A stretch of DNA of 49,377 nt, taken from an uncultured Sutterella sp. (GTDB taxonomy: Bacteria; Pseudomonadota; Gammaproteobacteria; Burkholderiales; Burkholderiaceae_F). Below the pieces are notes generated by a model. It had not been told where the DNA came from. It saw only the letters and a list, made by a program, of their open reading frames with translations, and searched no databases. The DNA lies in the NCBI GenBank assembly GCA_900315045.1, contig OMXR01000009.1, positions 1 through 49,377 of the forward strand. The letters run 5' to 3'. Shown one piece after another: positions 24,205-34,169 of this stretch (positions within the stretch are counted from its first letter, which is position 1; each line of letters opens with the position of its first letter). Both the position numbers and the translations under genes were made by a program.

Positions 24205-25518
24205 CTACTCGAGGTCTTCCTTGCGAAGCATGACGATTCTGCTCTTGACAAGGTCGTTTGCTTCAAGCACGGAGATGGCGCGTCTGACATCTCCCTCCTT
24301 GGCGGTATGGGTCAGCATGACGATGTCGGTCTGATCCTCTCCCGCCTCGGCTTCGCGCTGGATCAGCGTCTCGATTGAAATATTGTTGTCCCCGAGCACG
24401 CCTGCAATGACGGCAAGCACGCCGGGCTTGTCCGCCACGGCGATGCGCAGGTAGTACGAACTCACCGTCTCGTCCATGTGAAGCCAGTTGGGCCTTTCCA
24501 TGTAGCTCACACGAGCGCCAAGAACCGGTACCTGGTGCTCCTTGGCGGCTCCAAGCATGCGCACCACATCCACAAGGTCTGCAATGACCGCAGAGGCGGT
24601 CGGCTGGGCTCCCGCGCCGCGCCCGTAGTACAGGGAATGTCCGACAGCGTCCCCCTTGACAAGCACGGCATTCATGACGCCCTCGACATTGGCGATCAGA
24701 CGGCGCTTGGGCACAAGGGTCGGGTGGACGCGCAGCTCAACTCCGTCGTTTTCCCGACGCTTGGTGATGCCGAGCAGCTTGATGCGGTAGCCGAACTGTT
24801 CCGCGTATTTGATGTCCGAAGCCGACAGGGTGCTGATGCCTTCGACATGCGCCGCATCGAAATTGACCGGCGTGCCGAACGCTATGGCGGAAAGCAGCGT
24901 GAGCTTGTGCGCGGCGTCAATGCCCTCAATGTCAAACGTCGGGTCGGCCTCGGCATAGCCAAGCTTCTGCGCCCGCCCCAGAGCCTCGGCAAACGTAATC
25001 CCCTCGTCGCGCATCGTCGACAAAATGTAATTGCTGGTTCCATTGATGATGCCGGCAATCCATTCGACGCGGTTTGCGGCAAGGCCTTCACGCAGCGCCT
25101 TGATGATCGGGATGCCGCCGGCGACAGCCGCCTCAAAGGCCACGATCACGCCCTTGCGCTCGGCAGCCTCGAAAATTTCATTGCCATGCTTTGCGAGCAG
25201 AGCCTTGTTTGCCGTCACCACGTGCTTGCCGGACTCAATGGCCGCAAGCACGAAGGAGCGGGCGGGCTCAATGCCGCCCATCAGTTCAACGGCAATGGCG
25301 ATTTCAGGATCGTCGGTGATCGAGTGCCAGTCTCCGCTCACCTCGACGTTCTTGCCCACAAGATGGCGCGCCTTGTCAAGCTGGCGGCACACAACGCGCT
25401 TGACCTGAATGGGGGCTCCCGCACGGCGAACCAGCAGATCGGCGTTGCGCTGAAGAACCTCATAGGTTCCCCCGCCCACGGTTCCGATTCCTGCCAAACC
25501 GATTTTGACTGCGTTCAT
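24205..25518 (-). CDS. hom: Homoserine dehydrogenase with ACT domain
   Basis: 437 residues. It reduces aspartate semialdehyde to homoserine with NAD(P)H. The N-terminal Rossmann motif is GLAGIGTVGGGTYE, the catalytic lysine region is TANKALLAKHG, and the signature AEADPTFDIEGIDAAHK holds the substrate site. A C-terminal ACT domain (about 350-430, VLAVIAGVLGDNNISIETL) predicts feedback inhibition by threonine. It is monofunctional, not fused to aspartokinase, as usual in betaproteobacteria. It follows the aminotransferase by 22 bases and precedes thrC. Confidence 0.96.
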   Translation of the reverse strand: MNAVKIGLAGIGTVGGGTYEVLQRNADLLVRRAGAPIQVKRVVCRQLDKARHLVGKNVEVSGDWHSITDDPEIAIAVELMGGIEPARSFVLAAIESGKHVVTANKALLAKHGNEIFEAAERKGVIVAFEAAVAGGIPIIKALREGLAANRVEWIAGIINGTSNYILSTMRDEGITFAEALGRAQKLGYAEADPTFDIEGIDAAHKLTLLSAIAFGTPVNFDAAHVEGISTLSASDIKYAEQFGYRIKLLGITKRRENDGVELRVHPTLVPKRRLIANVEGVMNAVLVKGDAVGHSLYYGRGAGAQPTASAVIADLVDVVRMLGAAKEHQVPVLGARVSYMERPNWLHMDETVSSYYLRIAVADKPGVLAVIAGVLGDNNISIETLIQREAEAGEDQTDIVMLTHTAKEGDVRRAISVLEANDLVKSRIVMLRKEDLE

Positions 25519-25540
25519 GCGTATTCTCCTTCAAGCAAAA

Positions 25541-26761
25541 TCACTCGTTTGTCTTCTGTTGCACGAGGTCCGGATTGATCAGGCCGTCCTTGCGGAACAT
25601 CTGCTTGATTCCGTGAATCGCCTGCCGCGTGCGGTATTCGTTCTCGATCATGGCAATGCGGACATACTCATCGCCATATTCGCCAAAGCCCACGCCGGGG
25701 CTCACGGCAACCTTGGCTTTTTCGAGCAGCATCTTGCTGAATTCAACCGACCCCAGATGGCGGTAAGGTTCCGGAATCCGTGCCCAAATGTACATGGATG
25801 CCTTGGGGCTTTCGACGGGCCAGCCAATAGCATTGAGCTCCTTGACCAGCAGATCCCGTCTCTTCTGGTACTTCATGCGGAATTCTTCAACGCAGCTCTG
25901 ATCCCCCTCAAGCGCTTCAATGGCGGCTACCTGCAGAGGGGTAAAGGTTCCGTAGTCGTGATAGCTCTTGATCCGAGTGAGAGCGTGCACCAGATGCTGG
26001 TTCCCGACCATGAAGCCGATGCGCCAGCCGGCCATGTTATAGCTCTTGCTCATCGTGAAGAACTCAACGGCCACCTCCTTGGCGCCCTCGACCTGCATGA
26101 TGGAAGGAGCCTTGTAATCGTCAAAGCAGATGTCGGCATAGGCAAGATCGTGAACGATCCATACCCCGTATTTTTTGCCGAGTGCAACCAGCTTCTCAAA
26201 GAAATCCAGCTCAACGCACATTGCCGTCGGATTGGACGGGAACGCGCAGATCATCATCTTAGGCCGAGGCACCGTTTCAATGATTGCCCGTTCAAGTTCA
26301 GCAAGAAAATCCACGCCCGGAACCATTTTGACGCTGCGCACGTCGGCGCCCGCAATGATCGCGCCATAGATATGGATCGGATAGGACGGATTGGGCACGA
26401 GAACCGTGTCGCCCCGATCAGTGCAGGCAAGCATCAGATGTGCGATTCCTTCCTTCGAACCGATTGTCACAATCGCTTCCTTGTCCGGATCAAGATAAAC
26501 ATCGAACTTTCTCTTGTACCAGTTGCAGATCGCCTTCCTCAGCCGAGGAATGCCCCGGCTTGCCGAATAGCCGTGCGTATTGTCCCGGCTTGCAACCTCG
26601 ATCATCTTGTCCACGATTCTCTTGGGAGTCGGGCCATCGGGATTGCCCATTGAAAAGTCGATGATGTCCTCACCGCGCCTACGGGCTGCCATTTTCAATT
26701 CGCCGGTGATATTGAAGACGTAGGGCGGAAGACGCTTAATGCGAGAAAAGTCGGTGTCCAT
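25541..26761 (-). CDS. alaC: PLP aminotransferase, AlaC-type (alanine/aspartate family)
   Basis: 406 residues, fold-type I aminotransferase. Early motifs DFSMGNPDGPTP and GYSASRGIPRLR, and the PLP lysine in SKSYNMAGWRIGF, place it with the AlaC group that makes alanine from pyruvate and glutamate. In betaproteobacteria this gene commonly precedes hom and thrC, as here. ATG 26761 is chosen, with AGAGGAAA upstream, rather than the frame start at 26824. Activity toward aspartate or other keto acids is possible. Confidence 0.88.
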   Translation of the reverse strand: MDTDFSRIKRLPPYVFNITGELKMAARRRGEDIIDFSMGNPDGPTPKRIVDKMIEVASRDNTHGYSASRGIPRLRKAICNWYKRKFDVYLDPDKEAIVTIGSKEGIAHLMLACTDRGDTVLVPNPSYPIHIYGAIIAGADVRSVKMVPGVDFLAELERAIIETVPRPKMMICAFPSNPTAMCVELDFFEKLVALGKKYGVWIVHDLAYADICFDDYKAPSIMQVEGAKEVAVEFFTMSKSYNMAGWRIGFMVGNQHLVHALTRIKSYHDYGTFTPLQVAAIEALEGDQSCVEEFRMKYQKRRDLLVKELNAIGWPVESPKASMYIWARIPEPYRHLGSVEFSKMLLEKAKVAVSPGVGFGEYGDEYVRIAMIENEYRTRQAIHGIKQMFRKDGLINPDLVQQKTNE

Positions 26762-26847
26762 GATGCAGTTTTCCTCTGATTGATCCAGCAAAGGACGAGT
26801 GTCGGGCTTGCCTGGAGGTTTCACACTTCCTTAAGCGTGCTAGATTA

Positions 26848-26873
26848 CATGAATCGCCACGAACGGATTCATG
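26848..26873. other. Perfect 8-bp inverted repeat between the threonine operon and the 1137-aa gene
   Basis: CATGAATC and GATTCATG are separated by 10 bases in the 245-base gap between divergent transcription units. It could be a transcription factor operator; no known factor is recognised. Confidence 0.3.
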
Positions 26874-27006
26874 GGCAGCGCTGCCGGACCGGCGCAAAAC
26901 TGCGCCCGTTTGGAAAAGGTCTACGGTTCTTGGGTTTTTCGCCTACTGCCGTCGGTTCCTTTTCCCCGCTCCATGCTGGCTGCTGTCGCTTTTTTCCTGC
27001 TGCAAG

Positions 27007-30000
27007 ATGTCCATTCTGATTTCTCACGTCCCCGGGTTTAATCTGAACCCTCCGCAAACCCCTTTCGATCCGTCTCGGGAAAGAGTTCTCGATCTGCTTG
27101 CCACCTACATCGGCCGGAGCGCTATTGACAGGATGATTGAAGCGGGCACCCTTGTTCTGATCCGAGGATATGAGAATTTTCCGCGCCTAGTGATCCGCGC
27201 CGTTCTGGCGGCATTCCCGCGTCCGTGCTGCGTCTTCGTGCAGCAACAGGGCGTCATCTACGTTGACGAAACCTGCGCCAATCGTCCGGGCTTTGCAACC
27301 GAGTTCATTCTTTGCGCAAGCTTCATCGCGCAGGGCAAGGATCCCGTTCTGTCCTCAATCCTCGGGCTGAGCTCCCTGGACCTGTACCAGCATCACATGC
27401 TCGGGACGAAACTGCGATCGCCCGCTGGCGGATATCTTCGCTTTTTGCTTGCGCACAAGACGATTTCATTGAAGTATTCCGGCCTGTGCATCATTGAGGA
27501 ACTGCTGATCGGCATCCCTAAACTCAAGCTTTCCCTCTATCCGGAAAAACTCATCCGAACCCTCTCGCAGCTCAAACTGGGACAGAGCATCAAAGTCAAG
27601 GATCTCTTTGCGCTCGCGCTCATCCATGCCCAAAAAGCATCCGAATGCACTCCGGACCAGCTCAAGGAAAAAGGGCTCGACATATACAACCGCAAGCATC
27701 TGCGCAAACACCCGGCATCTCTGAGCGCAGCCGTGAAGCTGTGTTCCGAACCGCTGCCGCCGCTCTTCTGGTTCCTGCCGAAAAATGCGTGCAGCAAGGC
27801 CTTGTCGGGCGCGTTCAGCTACCCAATCATGGCGCTTCACCCGTATTGCGAAGATGACTGGACAGCGGAGCAAGAATTCCGGCTCCCCGGGGCAGGAAGC
27901 AGCCAGATGCTGGTTGCCTCTGCAAATCTTCGGCCGTTTGCCAAAATTAAGGTCCGCTATTGCGGGACCGTCTCACTGTCGGGCTATTCCGCCGCGTTGC
28001 TTCAGACATCGGCTGAAGATTCTCTTGCGAACGAAAAAACACCGCTCAACACCTTCCCCGCTGTTTTTTGCGAATCCCAAAAATTCCCCGTTTCCATCGT
28101 CTCGGCAGAGGTCAGCCCGACTTTTGACTGGGCCTATCTGAATCTGCGCATCAAAGACCTGGGAAGCCAGCCCATCCGCGCCCTTTGCACAAGCTGGGCG
28201 CTGCAGGCCGACAGGCTGAGGCTTTCCCGGAAATATCACGCGACCATTGCCTTCTGGGCCCATACGATCACCCCCGGGGCGGACAAGGACTCCGGGTCAA
28301 TTGAACAGGTCCAGGCAGAGGACTGGCCCGCCTCCGTCACGCGCATCAAGGCTCTGTTCTGCAAGATGCAATCCCTGCCGGATCTCCCGCTGGTGATACT
28401 GGTCTGCAAAGTAGCCTCTGAAAGAATCTCGGTGATCGCTTCGAGCACCCTTTATAAAGACAGCCATATCAAAAGCGGGCAATATGTCACCATCACCGGC
28501 ATGTTCCTTGCCGGGAATTTCACGAACAGGAAGCAAGCTTGGGCCGATCGCATGTTCAAGCACATTAGCCTCGAGCTTGACAACCTGCCTTACGGCCGTC
28601 GCAACCGAGAGTTGCGCCGGATGGCGCACGACGGCGATACAAACGCTCTTGTGCGGCTCACGCTAAGCGCCTGCAGGCATAAATCGGTGGAAGACCGCCT
28701 TGCCATGCTTGAAAACGCGGCAAGCCGGGGAAACAGGAAAGCAGCGACCGCCCTGTGCATGCTTTCTCTCAAAAACAGTGTGGAGCACCCCGGCGAGCGC
28801 ACCAGTCGGGACACGGCTCAGAGGCTTGCCCGGTTTATCGATGAAAGGGACTTCCCTACAGTTGCCGAGCTGGCCTACGTAAGCGGAAACATGCTCGAGC
28901 AGATGCCTGAAGATTATCGGGAGTCCCTGTTCGAAACGGCTGCCCTGAAGCTCGGCAACGCAAAGGCAACATACCACTACGCAATGAAGCTGCTCGAAGG
29001 CGCTGCTCCCCAAAGCCCTCCGGGAGCCCGAGCCTACTCGCAGGCCCTGGCCGTGTATCTTCTGGCAAATTCGCTGGCCAGAGGGCTGGACCCGGCGGTT
29101 TACGATCTGGCCAAGTGTCTGGCTCTTGGGATTGGCGTGCAGGCCGACCCTGAGCGCGCGGCAGAGATCCTGAGACATTGCCGGGATCGCAATTTCATTC
29201 CTGCCACATACTGGTACGCTGGGTTCATGCGTGCCGGAACGGACTTTTTCACCCAATCAGGCAGCTGGCGCCGGGAACTGTTCATGAAAGGAATCGAAGA
29301 AGGAGATCCAGAAGTCATCCTGATGACCGCCCTTTTCTATCTTTTTGACATGGACAAACCCAAGCAGGACACCAACCTGATCGCCTACGCCCTATTAAAG
29401 CGCACCAGGGATACGCTGTGCGATCAGGAGTCGGCCTTCATCCTCTCCCAGCTCTCCATGCGCATGACTGCGGAAGAAAGAAAGCTGGCCCCTCTTTTTG
29501 ATGTCTGGAAGGCACTCGGCATTTCCGAACCCAACGTCAAACTGCCGCTGGAAAACCGCACAGCCAGACTCGAGGGGCAGAGTCTCATGCACGGTTCGTT
29601 TGTCCAGGAACTTGACTCGGATTCCAAAGAGGCCATCTCAGAGCGGTTCATGTCTCAGATCAGATTCCTCACGGAAAATTCCTCTCCCTTTGCCTATGGA
29701 TACTCGCAGGTTCATCCGGTTGAGCAAGACACAAGGCTGCGCCTGACAAAATTTGACGGCGATGAGAGCAGTAGGCGCAAGCTCAAGGCTGAACTGCTGA
29801 TTGCCAGCTCGAAGTACGCATCTCCGGCACAATGGAGCCTGGGCTGCCTGTATCCGTTTTTTGAAACCGGCATTGAATGCATCGCAGTTGTGCGCATGGC
29901 CTTTGCCAATGATGAGCTTGCCGGAGCCGTACTAGTGGCTGGCTACAGAACATTTGACGACGATTATCAATCCGTGAGTTTCTTCGATCCTCTGTGGCCC

Positions 30001-30420
30001 CTGATGAGCAAAGCCTATCTGGTGGGCGAAACATACCGGTTCAAGCTCTACGCCCTTTGCGAGTCGCTGCACATTGTCGATCCTTCCATTCCTGGCATCA
30101 AGGCCAACGAATCCCCCCTTGGAGCAGGCTGCGAGCAGCTCGTTTTCGACTTCGAACACGGCCGCGCCCGGTTCACCTCTGAAATTCTTGGGATCCGGCA
30201 TCATGTCTGCCAGATTGCCGGAATCGATTTTGCGATGCTCAAGGTGCATCCCGTTGTCAGGCAGAATACCGGTGCCGCTTTCATGCCCGTCTTCATCTCT
30301 GAAAAACTTTTTGCTGCCTGTCCCGGACTGAAAACCCATGCAACCGCAGCTCTGACCGTCGAAATGCATGGGTGGGCGGAGGATCTTGCCGTGGCTCCTA
30401 ATACGACTACGCTGAACTGA
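27007..30420 (+). CDS. 1137-residue orphan protein with Sel1-like repeats
   Basis: I do not recognise this family. There is no signal peptide and no clear membrane helix, so it is probably cytosolic. The N-terminal 530 residues look like mixed alpha/beta sequence with many aromatic residues. Between about 535 and 830 the sequence is helical with Sel1/TPR-like elements, clearest around 690-750 (AVYDLAKCLALGIGVQADPERAAEIL, then ATYWYAGFM). The last 250 residues again look like beta-rich domains. A weak internal resemblance between about 390-430 and 1030-1070 may mean a repeated domain. The stop TGA overlaps the next start (TGATG), so the next protein is made by coupled translation. The ribosome site is weak. 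Function is unknown; Sel1 repeats usually mediate protein-protein contact. Confidence 0.85.
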   Translation: MSILISHVPGFNLNPPQTPFDPSRERVLDLLATYIGRSAIDRMIEAGTLVLIRGYENFPRLVIRAVLAAFPRPCCVFVQQQGVIYVDETCANRPGFATEFILCASFIAQGKDPVLSSILGLSSLDLYQHHMLGTKLRSPAGGYLRFLLAHKTISLKYSGLCIIEELLIGIPKLKLSLYPEKLIRTLSQLKLGQSIKVKDLFALALIHAQKASECTPDQLKEKGLDIYNRKHLRKHPASLSAAVKLCSEPLPPLFWFLPKNACSKALSGAFSYPIMALHPYCEDDWTAEQEFRLPGAGSSQMLVASANLRPFAKIKVRYCGTVSLSGYSAALLQTSAEDSLANEKTPLNTFPAVFCESQKFPVSIVSAEVSPTFDWAYLNLRIKDLGSQPIRALCTSWALQADRLRLSRKYHATIAFWAHTITPGADKDSGSIEQVQAEDWPASVTRIKALFCKMQSLPDLPLVILVCKVASERISVIASSTLYKDSHIKSGQYVTITGMFLAGNFTNRKQAWADRMFKHISLELDNLPYGRRNRELRRMAHDGDTNALVRLTLSACRHKSVEDRLAMLENAASRGNRKAATALCMLSLKNSVEHPGERTSRDTAQRLARFIDERDFPTVAELAYVSGNMLEQMPEDYRESLFETAALKLGNAKATYHYAMKLLEGAAPQSPPGARAYSQALAVYLLANSLARGLDPAVYDLAKCLALGIGVQADPERAAEILRHCRDRNFIPATYWYAGFMRAGTDFFTQSGSWRRELFMKGIEEGDPEVILMTALFYLFDMDKPKQDTNLIAYALLKRTRDTLCDQESAFILSQLSMRMTAEERKLAPLFDVWKALGISEPNVKLPLENRTARLEGQSLMHGSFVQELDSDSKEAISERFMSQIRFLTENSSPFAYGYSQVHPVEQDTRLRLTKFDGDESSRRKLKAELLIASSKYASPAQWSLGCLYPFFETGIECIAVVRMAFANDELAGAVLVAGYRTFDDDYQSVSFFDPLWPLMSKAYLVGETYRFKLYALCESLHIVDPSIPGIKANESPLGAGCEQLVFDFEHGRARFTSEILGIRHHVCQIAGIDFAMLKVHPVVRQNTGAAFMPVFISEKLFAACPGLKTHATAALTVEMHGWAEDLAVAPNTTTLN

Positions 30421-31838
30421 TGAACACTTCTCTGAAACTTGCTCTGCTTCTGGCAACTGCCGGCGTCTGCTCGCTGGCCTGCGCACTGGAGAGCCCGCTG
30501 CCCACGGCATCCTGGGTTCCGAAGCAGACGCGCAGTCAGGCTCAGTCCGCCGAGTACCTGACAGCGCTGCCCACTGCCCGGACATTTCTGGATTCTCTCA
30601 AGGCAGACGACTGCCGGACCTGGCGGCAAAAACTGGAAGCCGCCGTCGGCTCGGCTCCGGAGAACCCCCTGCTGGCCGCCAGGCTGCTCAAGGCCAGCCT
30701 CATTGAACTTGGCTTTGAGCCAGAGAACATCATCAGTTCGGACAATGTGCGCAAAAGCGATCCCGTGATCAGACGCAGCGTCTGTGTCCGCCACGGCATT
30801 CCCTCGCCGCAAGCTTCCGATCCCCTGCTCGTTTTCAGTACGCTGCAGACCGGGCAAGCAGCCAATACCGCCGCCATTTTCGCCCTTGCCCGCAACCTGC
30901 AGAGATTTCGTCTGGACACCGTCCGCCCCGTCTGGTTTTGCGCCGGCAGCAACGAGTCCGGCCTTGCCGAACTGCTCTCCGCCACCCAGCCTGCAGGCAG
31001 GACACACCACAGATTTTCGGCGCTCCTGCGCATTGAGGGAAACTCCCCGCAGGTCTTTGGCAACTTCATGGGCGAGAGGGTCTTTGACATCCAGCTCTCG
31101 TCCCGGGGCCTGACCTGGGATACAACCGACTCTCAGGCAAATGCCGGGGCAACTCTGCACGCCGTGCGCGATGCGCTTTTTGCCCTGTCGCAAGATGTGC
31201 ACAGTCCGAAAACCGCCCCGTACACGCAAATAACGATCTCCGAGGTTTCGTGCTCACGCACGCTTCTGGCGCATGTCAAGCCCCACTGCCTGCTCTCCGT
31301 TCGCGTGAAATCACGCGATGAAGCCGCCATGGATTTAACATCCGAGCGAATCTTCGAGCGGGCATCACAAGTCCTGTCAGAGCGAAACCAGCAGAATTCG
31401 GCGAGTTTTCAGCTCCGCAGAAGGCCTGTCGGAAAGACTGCGCCCGGCGTTGCCTCTTCGAGCCTCGGAACAGTTCTGTCAGCCTGGAGAACCGCCCACG
31501 GGAAGCACCTGCCCGAGGATGCGTTCCTGAGCACGGCATTCATCTCTTCGGACGCCCTGTCGGCCTGCGCCATGGGAATTCCCAGCCTCGTCATGAGCAC
31601 GATCGAACCGTATGCCCGGGATCGTCAGCGCCAGCGCAATCTGTTCGAGGTGCTTGCCCGAACCATTCTGGTGCTCTGCGGTGCAAAAATTGATGCGGCT
31701 CTCGTGCCCCCGGCTGACGGAGTCAATCTGGACTTTTCCTCCGATGGCGACAAATTCGAACCCGAACCCATCGGCATGCCCCAGATGCAGTTCGACACCC
31801 AAATCGTCCCAAGGCAGACCGAGGGACAGCTCGAGTAG
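30420..31838 (+). CDS. Secreted protein with degenerate M20-peptidase-like fold
   Basis: 472 residues. A signal peptide (1-22, hydrophobic core then SLACA) sends it to the periplasm. After a helical start, residues about 66-205 follow the layout of an M20 peptidase catalytic domain (LIELGFEPENI, then DPLLVFSTLQTG, then AANTAAIFALARNL, SNESGL). Residues 212-330 resemble the lid/dimerisation domain (HCLLSVRVKSRD), and about 375-397 the closing SDAL...GIPSLVM segment. The expected metal ligands are missing: the HLDT-type His/Asp appears as STLQT, and the DN and EE positions hold AN and NE. It is therefore likely a non-catalytic relative. It shares one base with the 1137-aa gene. The fold is inferred by eye. 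Confidence 0.75.
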   Translation: MNTSLKLALLLATAGVCSLACALESPLPTASWVPKQTRSQAQSAEYLTALPTARTFLDSLKADDCRTWRQKLEAAVGSAPENPLLAARLLKASLIELGFEPENIISSDNVRKSDPVIRRSVCVRHGIPSPQASDPLLVFSTLQTGQAANTAAIFALARNLQRFRLDTVRPVWFCAGSNESGLAELLSATQPAGRTHHRFSALLRIEGNSPQVFGNFMGERVFDIQLSSRGLTWDTTDSQANAGATLHAVRDALFALSQDVHSPKTAPYTQITISEVSCSRTLLAHVKPHCLLSVRVKSRDEAAMDLTSERIFERASQVLSERNQQNSASFQLRRRPVGKTAPGVASSSLGTVLSAWRTAHGKHLPEDAFLSTAFISSDALSACAMGIPSLVMSTIEPYARDRQRQRNLFEVLARTILVLCGAKIDAALVPPADGVNLDFSSDGDKFEPEPIGMPQMQFDTQIVPRQTEGQLE

Positions 31839-31850
31839 CCGGCAGTCTGG

Positions 31851-34169
31851 CTAAGGCACTGCCTTCACCGTGATCACCCGGCTTGCCGTCACCCGCGACT
31901 CGTCACTCACCAAAACGTGATAGCGCCCCGGAGCAACCTTCACGCTGATGGTCTGGCCTGGAGCGCAGGCCCCGACAAAGCTGCCGTCCACAAACCAGGA
32001 CAGTTTCCCTGCTGCGCTGTCCGACTCGGCCTGCAGCGCTACCTCGGTCTTCGCTCCGGAAGCGAGGCTGGCATAGAAAACCAGTCCCTTCTTCGGAAGC
32101 TGGATCTGAAGCTTGCGTCCGGGAACAGGCTCAGGCCGGCAGGCCGGCTCAAACTCCGGAGGCGGAGGCTTGACAATGCCCGCCAGTGCGAACATGCGCT
32201 CCAGATCGCTCGGCCAGACTTCCCAGACGATGCTTTGCGTCCTGCCTTGCTCGGGCATGCAGGCGCGCAGTCCGCTCTCGATGACAATGTCGATCCTTCT
32301 GTACACGCCGGAAGGCTTCACGGGGCTTACCCCGGGGATGAACCATGTCCGGGTTCTATCGCTGCACAGGGAAGTATCCAGGTCTCCGGTCTGCCTGCAA
32401 ACCTCGATCCGCTCCACATTGAGCGTGCCGGGCGCCTGCTCGAAGTGATCTCTCAGGGGTTCCAGCGCCGCAAGCGCACGGGAAATCTCCCGCCAGAGCG
32501 GCAGCGCAGCCTGTGCGCCGACGAGCAGCGGGTTGGCCGTATTGTCAAAGTTTCCAACCCACACGGCAAGGACATATTCCCCGATGATGCCGCAAGCCCA
32601 GGCATCGCGAAAACCATTTGACGTCCCCGTTTTCACCCGCATCCGAACCTGCGTTCCATCGGCTCCGGGAACCGAATTGCCCGCCTGATCGTCCCCCAGC
32701 ATCGACAACACGACAAAGCCAGCCTCGGGCGTGAGCAGCTGCCTGGGGGCGGATGCGGCCTGCTCTTCAAAGAGCGCGAGATCCCGCAGCACGCCTCCGT
32801 TGGCCAGCATGGCATAAAGCCGGACAAGATCGCGCATGCTGATCTCCGCCCCGCCCAGCGCCAGCGCGAGTCCGTAATGCTCACGGGAGTAGTCAAGCGG
32901 CACGCCGGCACTTTGCAGCAAGCCGTAGAGATCGGGACGCACCAGCCGGTTGGCCAGAAAAAGCGCCGGCACATTGCGGCTTGACCGAAGCGCCTCATGC
33001 GCCGGCAGCGGTCCGCGGAAGGAACGGTCGAAATTCTCCGGATCGTACCCTGCAAAGCTCTTCGGGGTATCGAGCAGAACGCTCTGGGGATGAATCAGCC
33101 CCTGCTGCAGCGCGAGCGCGTAGATGAGGGGCTTGAGCGTTGAGCCCGGCGACCTCTTTGCTCGCGTGCCGTCAATCTGGCCGCTGATGGAACTGTTCAG
33201 AAAATCAGCCGATCCGGCCAGAGCGGTGACCCGCATCGTTGGCCAGTGAAGCAGCATTGCGGCGGCGTTTTTCAGCCCGAAGCGGTCACCCCTGCGGGAA
33301 AACCGCCTCAGCCGCTCCTCGAGCATTTTCTGCTGCGGTCTGCTGATGAACGTATGAACCGCCCTGCCCCGCATGGGCCCCTGCACAATTTCCTGCGACA
33401 GGTGGGGAACCTCGAACGGCAGGGAGCGTTCCGAATGGACACGCAGCGGAGCCGATTCCGTCCTGCGGTGATGCCAGTAGCGATGCGCCGCCTCGTGAAA
33501 TGCGGGATTCGCTTCGGACGGACGGCGCGCCGCCGGGTTTTGCGGCACCAGCATCAGGGCTTCGGATTCGGACAGGCTGAGCGCGGCAGGAGACTTGTGA
33601 AAATACACTCTCGCAGCGGCGGCCAGCCCCTCAATGTTGCCGCCATAGGGAGCCAGATTGAAGTACGCCTCCAAAATCCGCTCCTTGGAGAAATGCCGCT
33701 CCAGAAGCAGCGCCAGGTACATCTGGCGCAGCTTGCCGCCCACCGTATTGGTGCGCAGCCGATATGCGAGTCTCGCGACCTGCATCGTCAGGGTCGAGGC
33801 TCCCAGCCGACGCTGGCCAAAAACGGTCCCTGCAGCAGCACGCATGATGGAAAAGGGATTCACCCCCGGGTGATGCCAGAACCACCGGTCCTCGTAGGCA
33901 ACCACGGCCTGAAGCGCTTCGGCCGGCACTTCCGAGAGCGGCATTCTGATCCGGTACTTGTCGTCATCGGTGAGGGCAACGCGGATCAGGCCGCCGTCCC
34001 TGTCGAACACGACGGTCGAAAAACTCTTCCCGGCAAGGGGATCCGGGCATTCAGCGAGCGAGAGCCATCCCCAAAAGAGGAACGCGGCAAGCAGCACTCC
34101 TGCCGCCAGCCGCAGCAAAGGGCGTGCCCACTGCGGACACGCCCTCAGTCTGGACGCTATGCCGGTCAC
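31851..34169 (-). CDS. pbpC: Penicillin-binding protein 1C
   Basis: 772 residues, a bifunctional class A PBP. One N-terminal membrane helix (about 18-38). A GT51 glycosyltransferase domain with catalytic Glu93 in EDRWFWHHPG. A transpeptidase domain with the SxxK serine at 343 (STLK), SRN at 397-399 and KTG at 513-515. The C-terminal 90 or so residues form the BiPBP_C domain typical of PBP1C. The start is GTG 34169, overlapping the stop of the alpha-2-macroglobulin frame by 4 bases (GTGA), so the two are coupled, the usual proteobacterial pairing in which the macroglobulin guards the periplasm while PBP1C repairs wall. All catalytic motifs are intact. Confidence 0.95.
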   Translation of the reverse strand: MTGIASRLRACPQWARPLLRLAAGVLLAAFLFWGWLSLAECPDPLAGKSFSTVVFDRDGGLIRVALTDDDKYRIRMPLSEVPAEALQAVVAYEDRWFWHHPGVNPFSIMRAAAGTVFGQRRLGASTLTMQVARLAYRLRTNTVGGKLRQMYLALLLERHFSKERILEAYFNLAPYGGNIEGLAAAARVYFHKSPAALSLSESEALMLVPQNPAARRPSEANPAFHEAAHRYWHHRRTESAPLRVHSERSLPFEVPHLSQEIVQGPMRGRAVHTFISRPQQKMLEERLRRFSRRGDRFGLKNAAAMLLHWPTMRVTALAGSADFLNSSISGQIDGTRAKRSPGSTLKPLIYALALQQGLIHPQSVLLDTPKSFAGYDPENFDRSFRGPLPAHEALRSSRNVPALFLANRLVRPDLYGLLQSAGVPLDYSREHYGLALALGGAEISMRDLVRLYAMLANGGVLRDLALFEEQAASAPRQLLTPEAGFVVLSMLGDDQAGNSVPGADGTQVRMRVKTGTSNGFRDAWACGIIGEYVLAVWVGNFDNTANPLLVGAQAALPLWREISRALAALEPLRDHFEQAPGTLNVERIEVCRQTGDLDTSLCSDRTRTWFIPGVSPVKPSGVYRRIDIVIESGLRACMPEQGRTQSIVWEVWPSDLERMFALAGIVKPPPPEFEPACRPEPVPGRKLQIQLPKKGLVFYASLASGAKTEVALQAESDSAAGKLSWFVDGSFVGACAPGQTISVKVAPGRYHVLVSDESRVTASRVITVKAVP

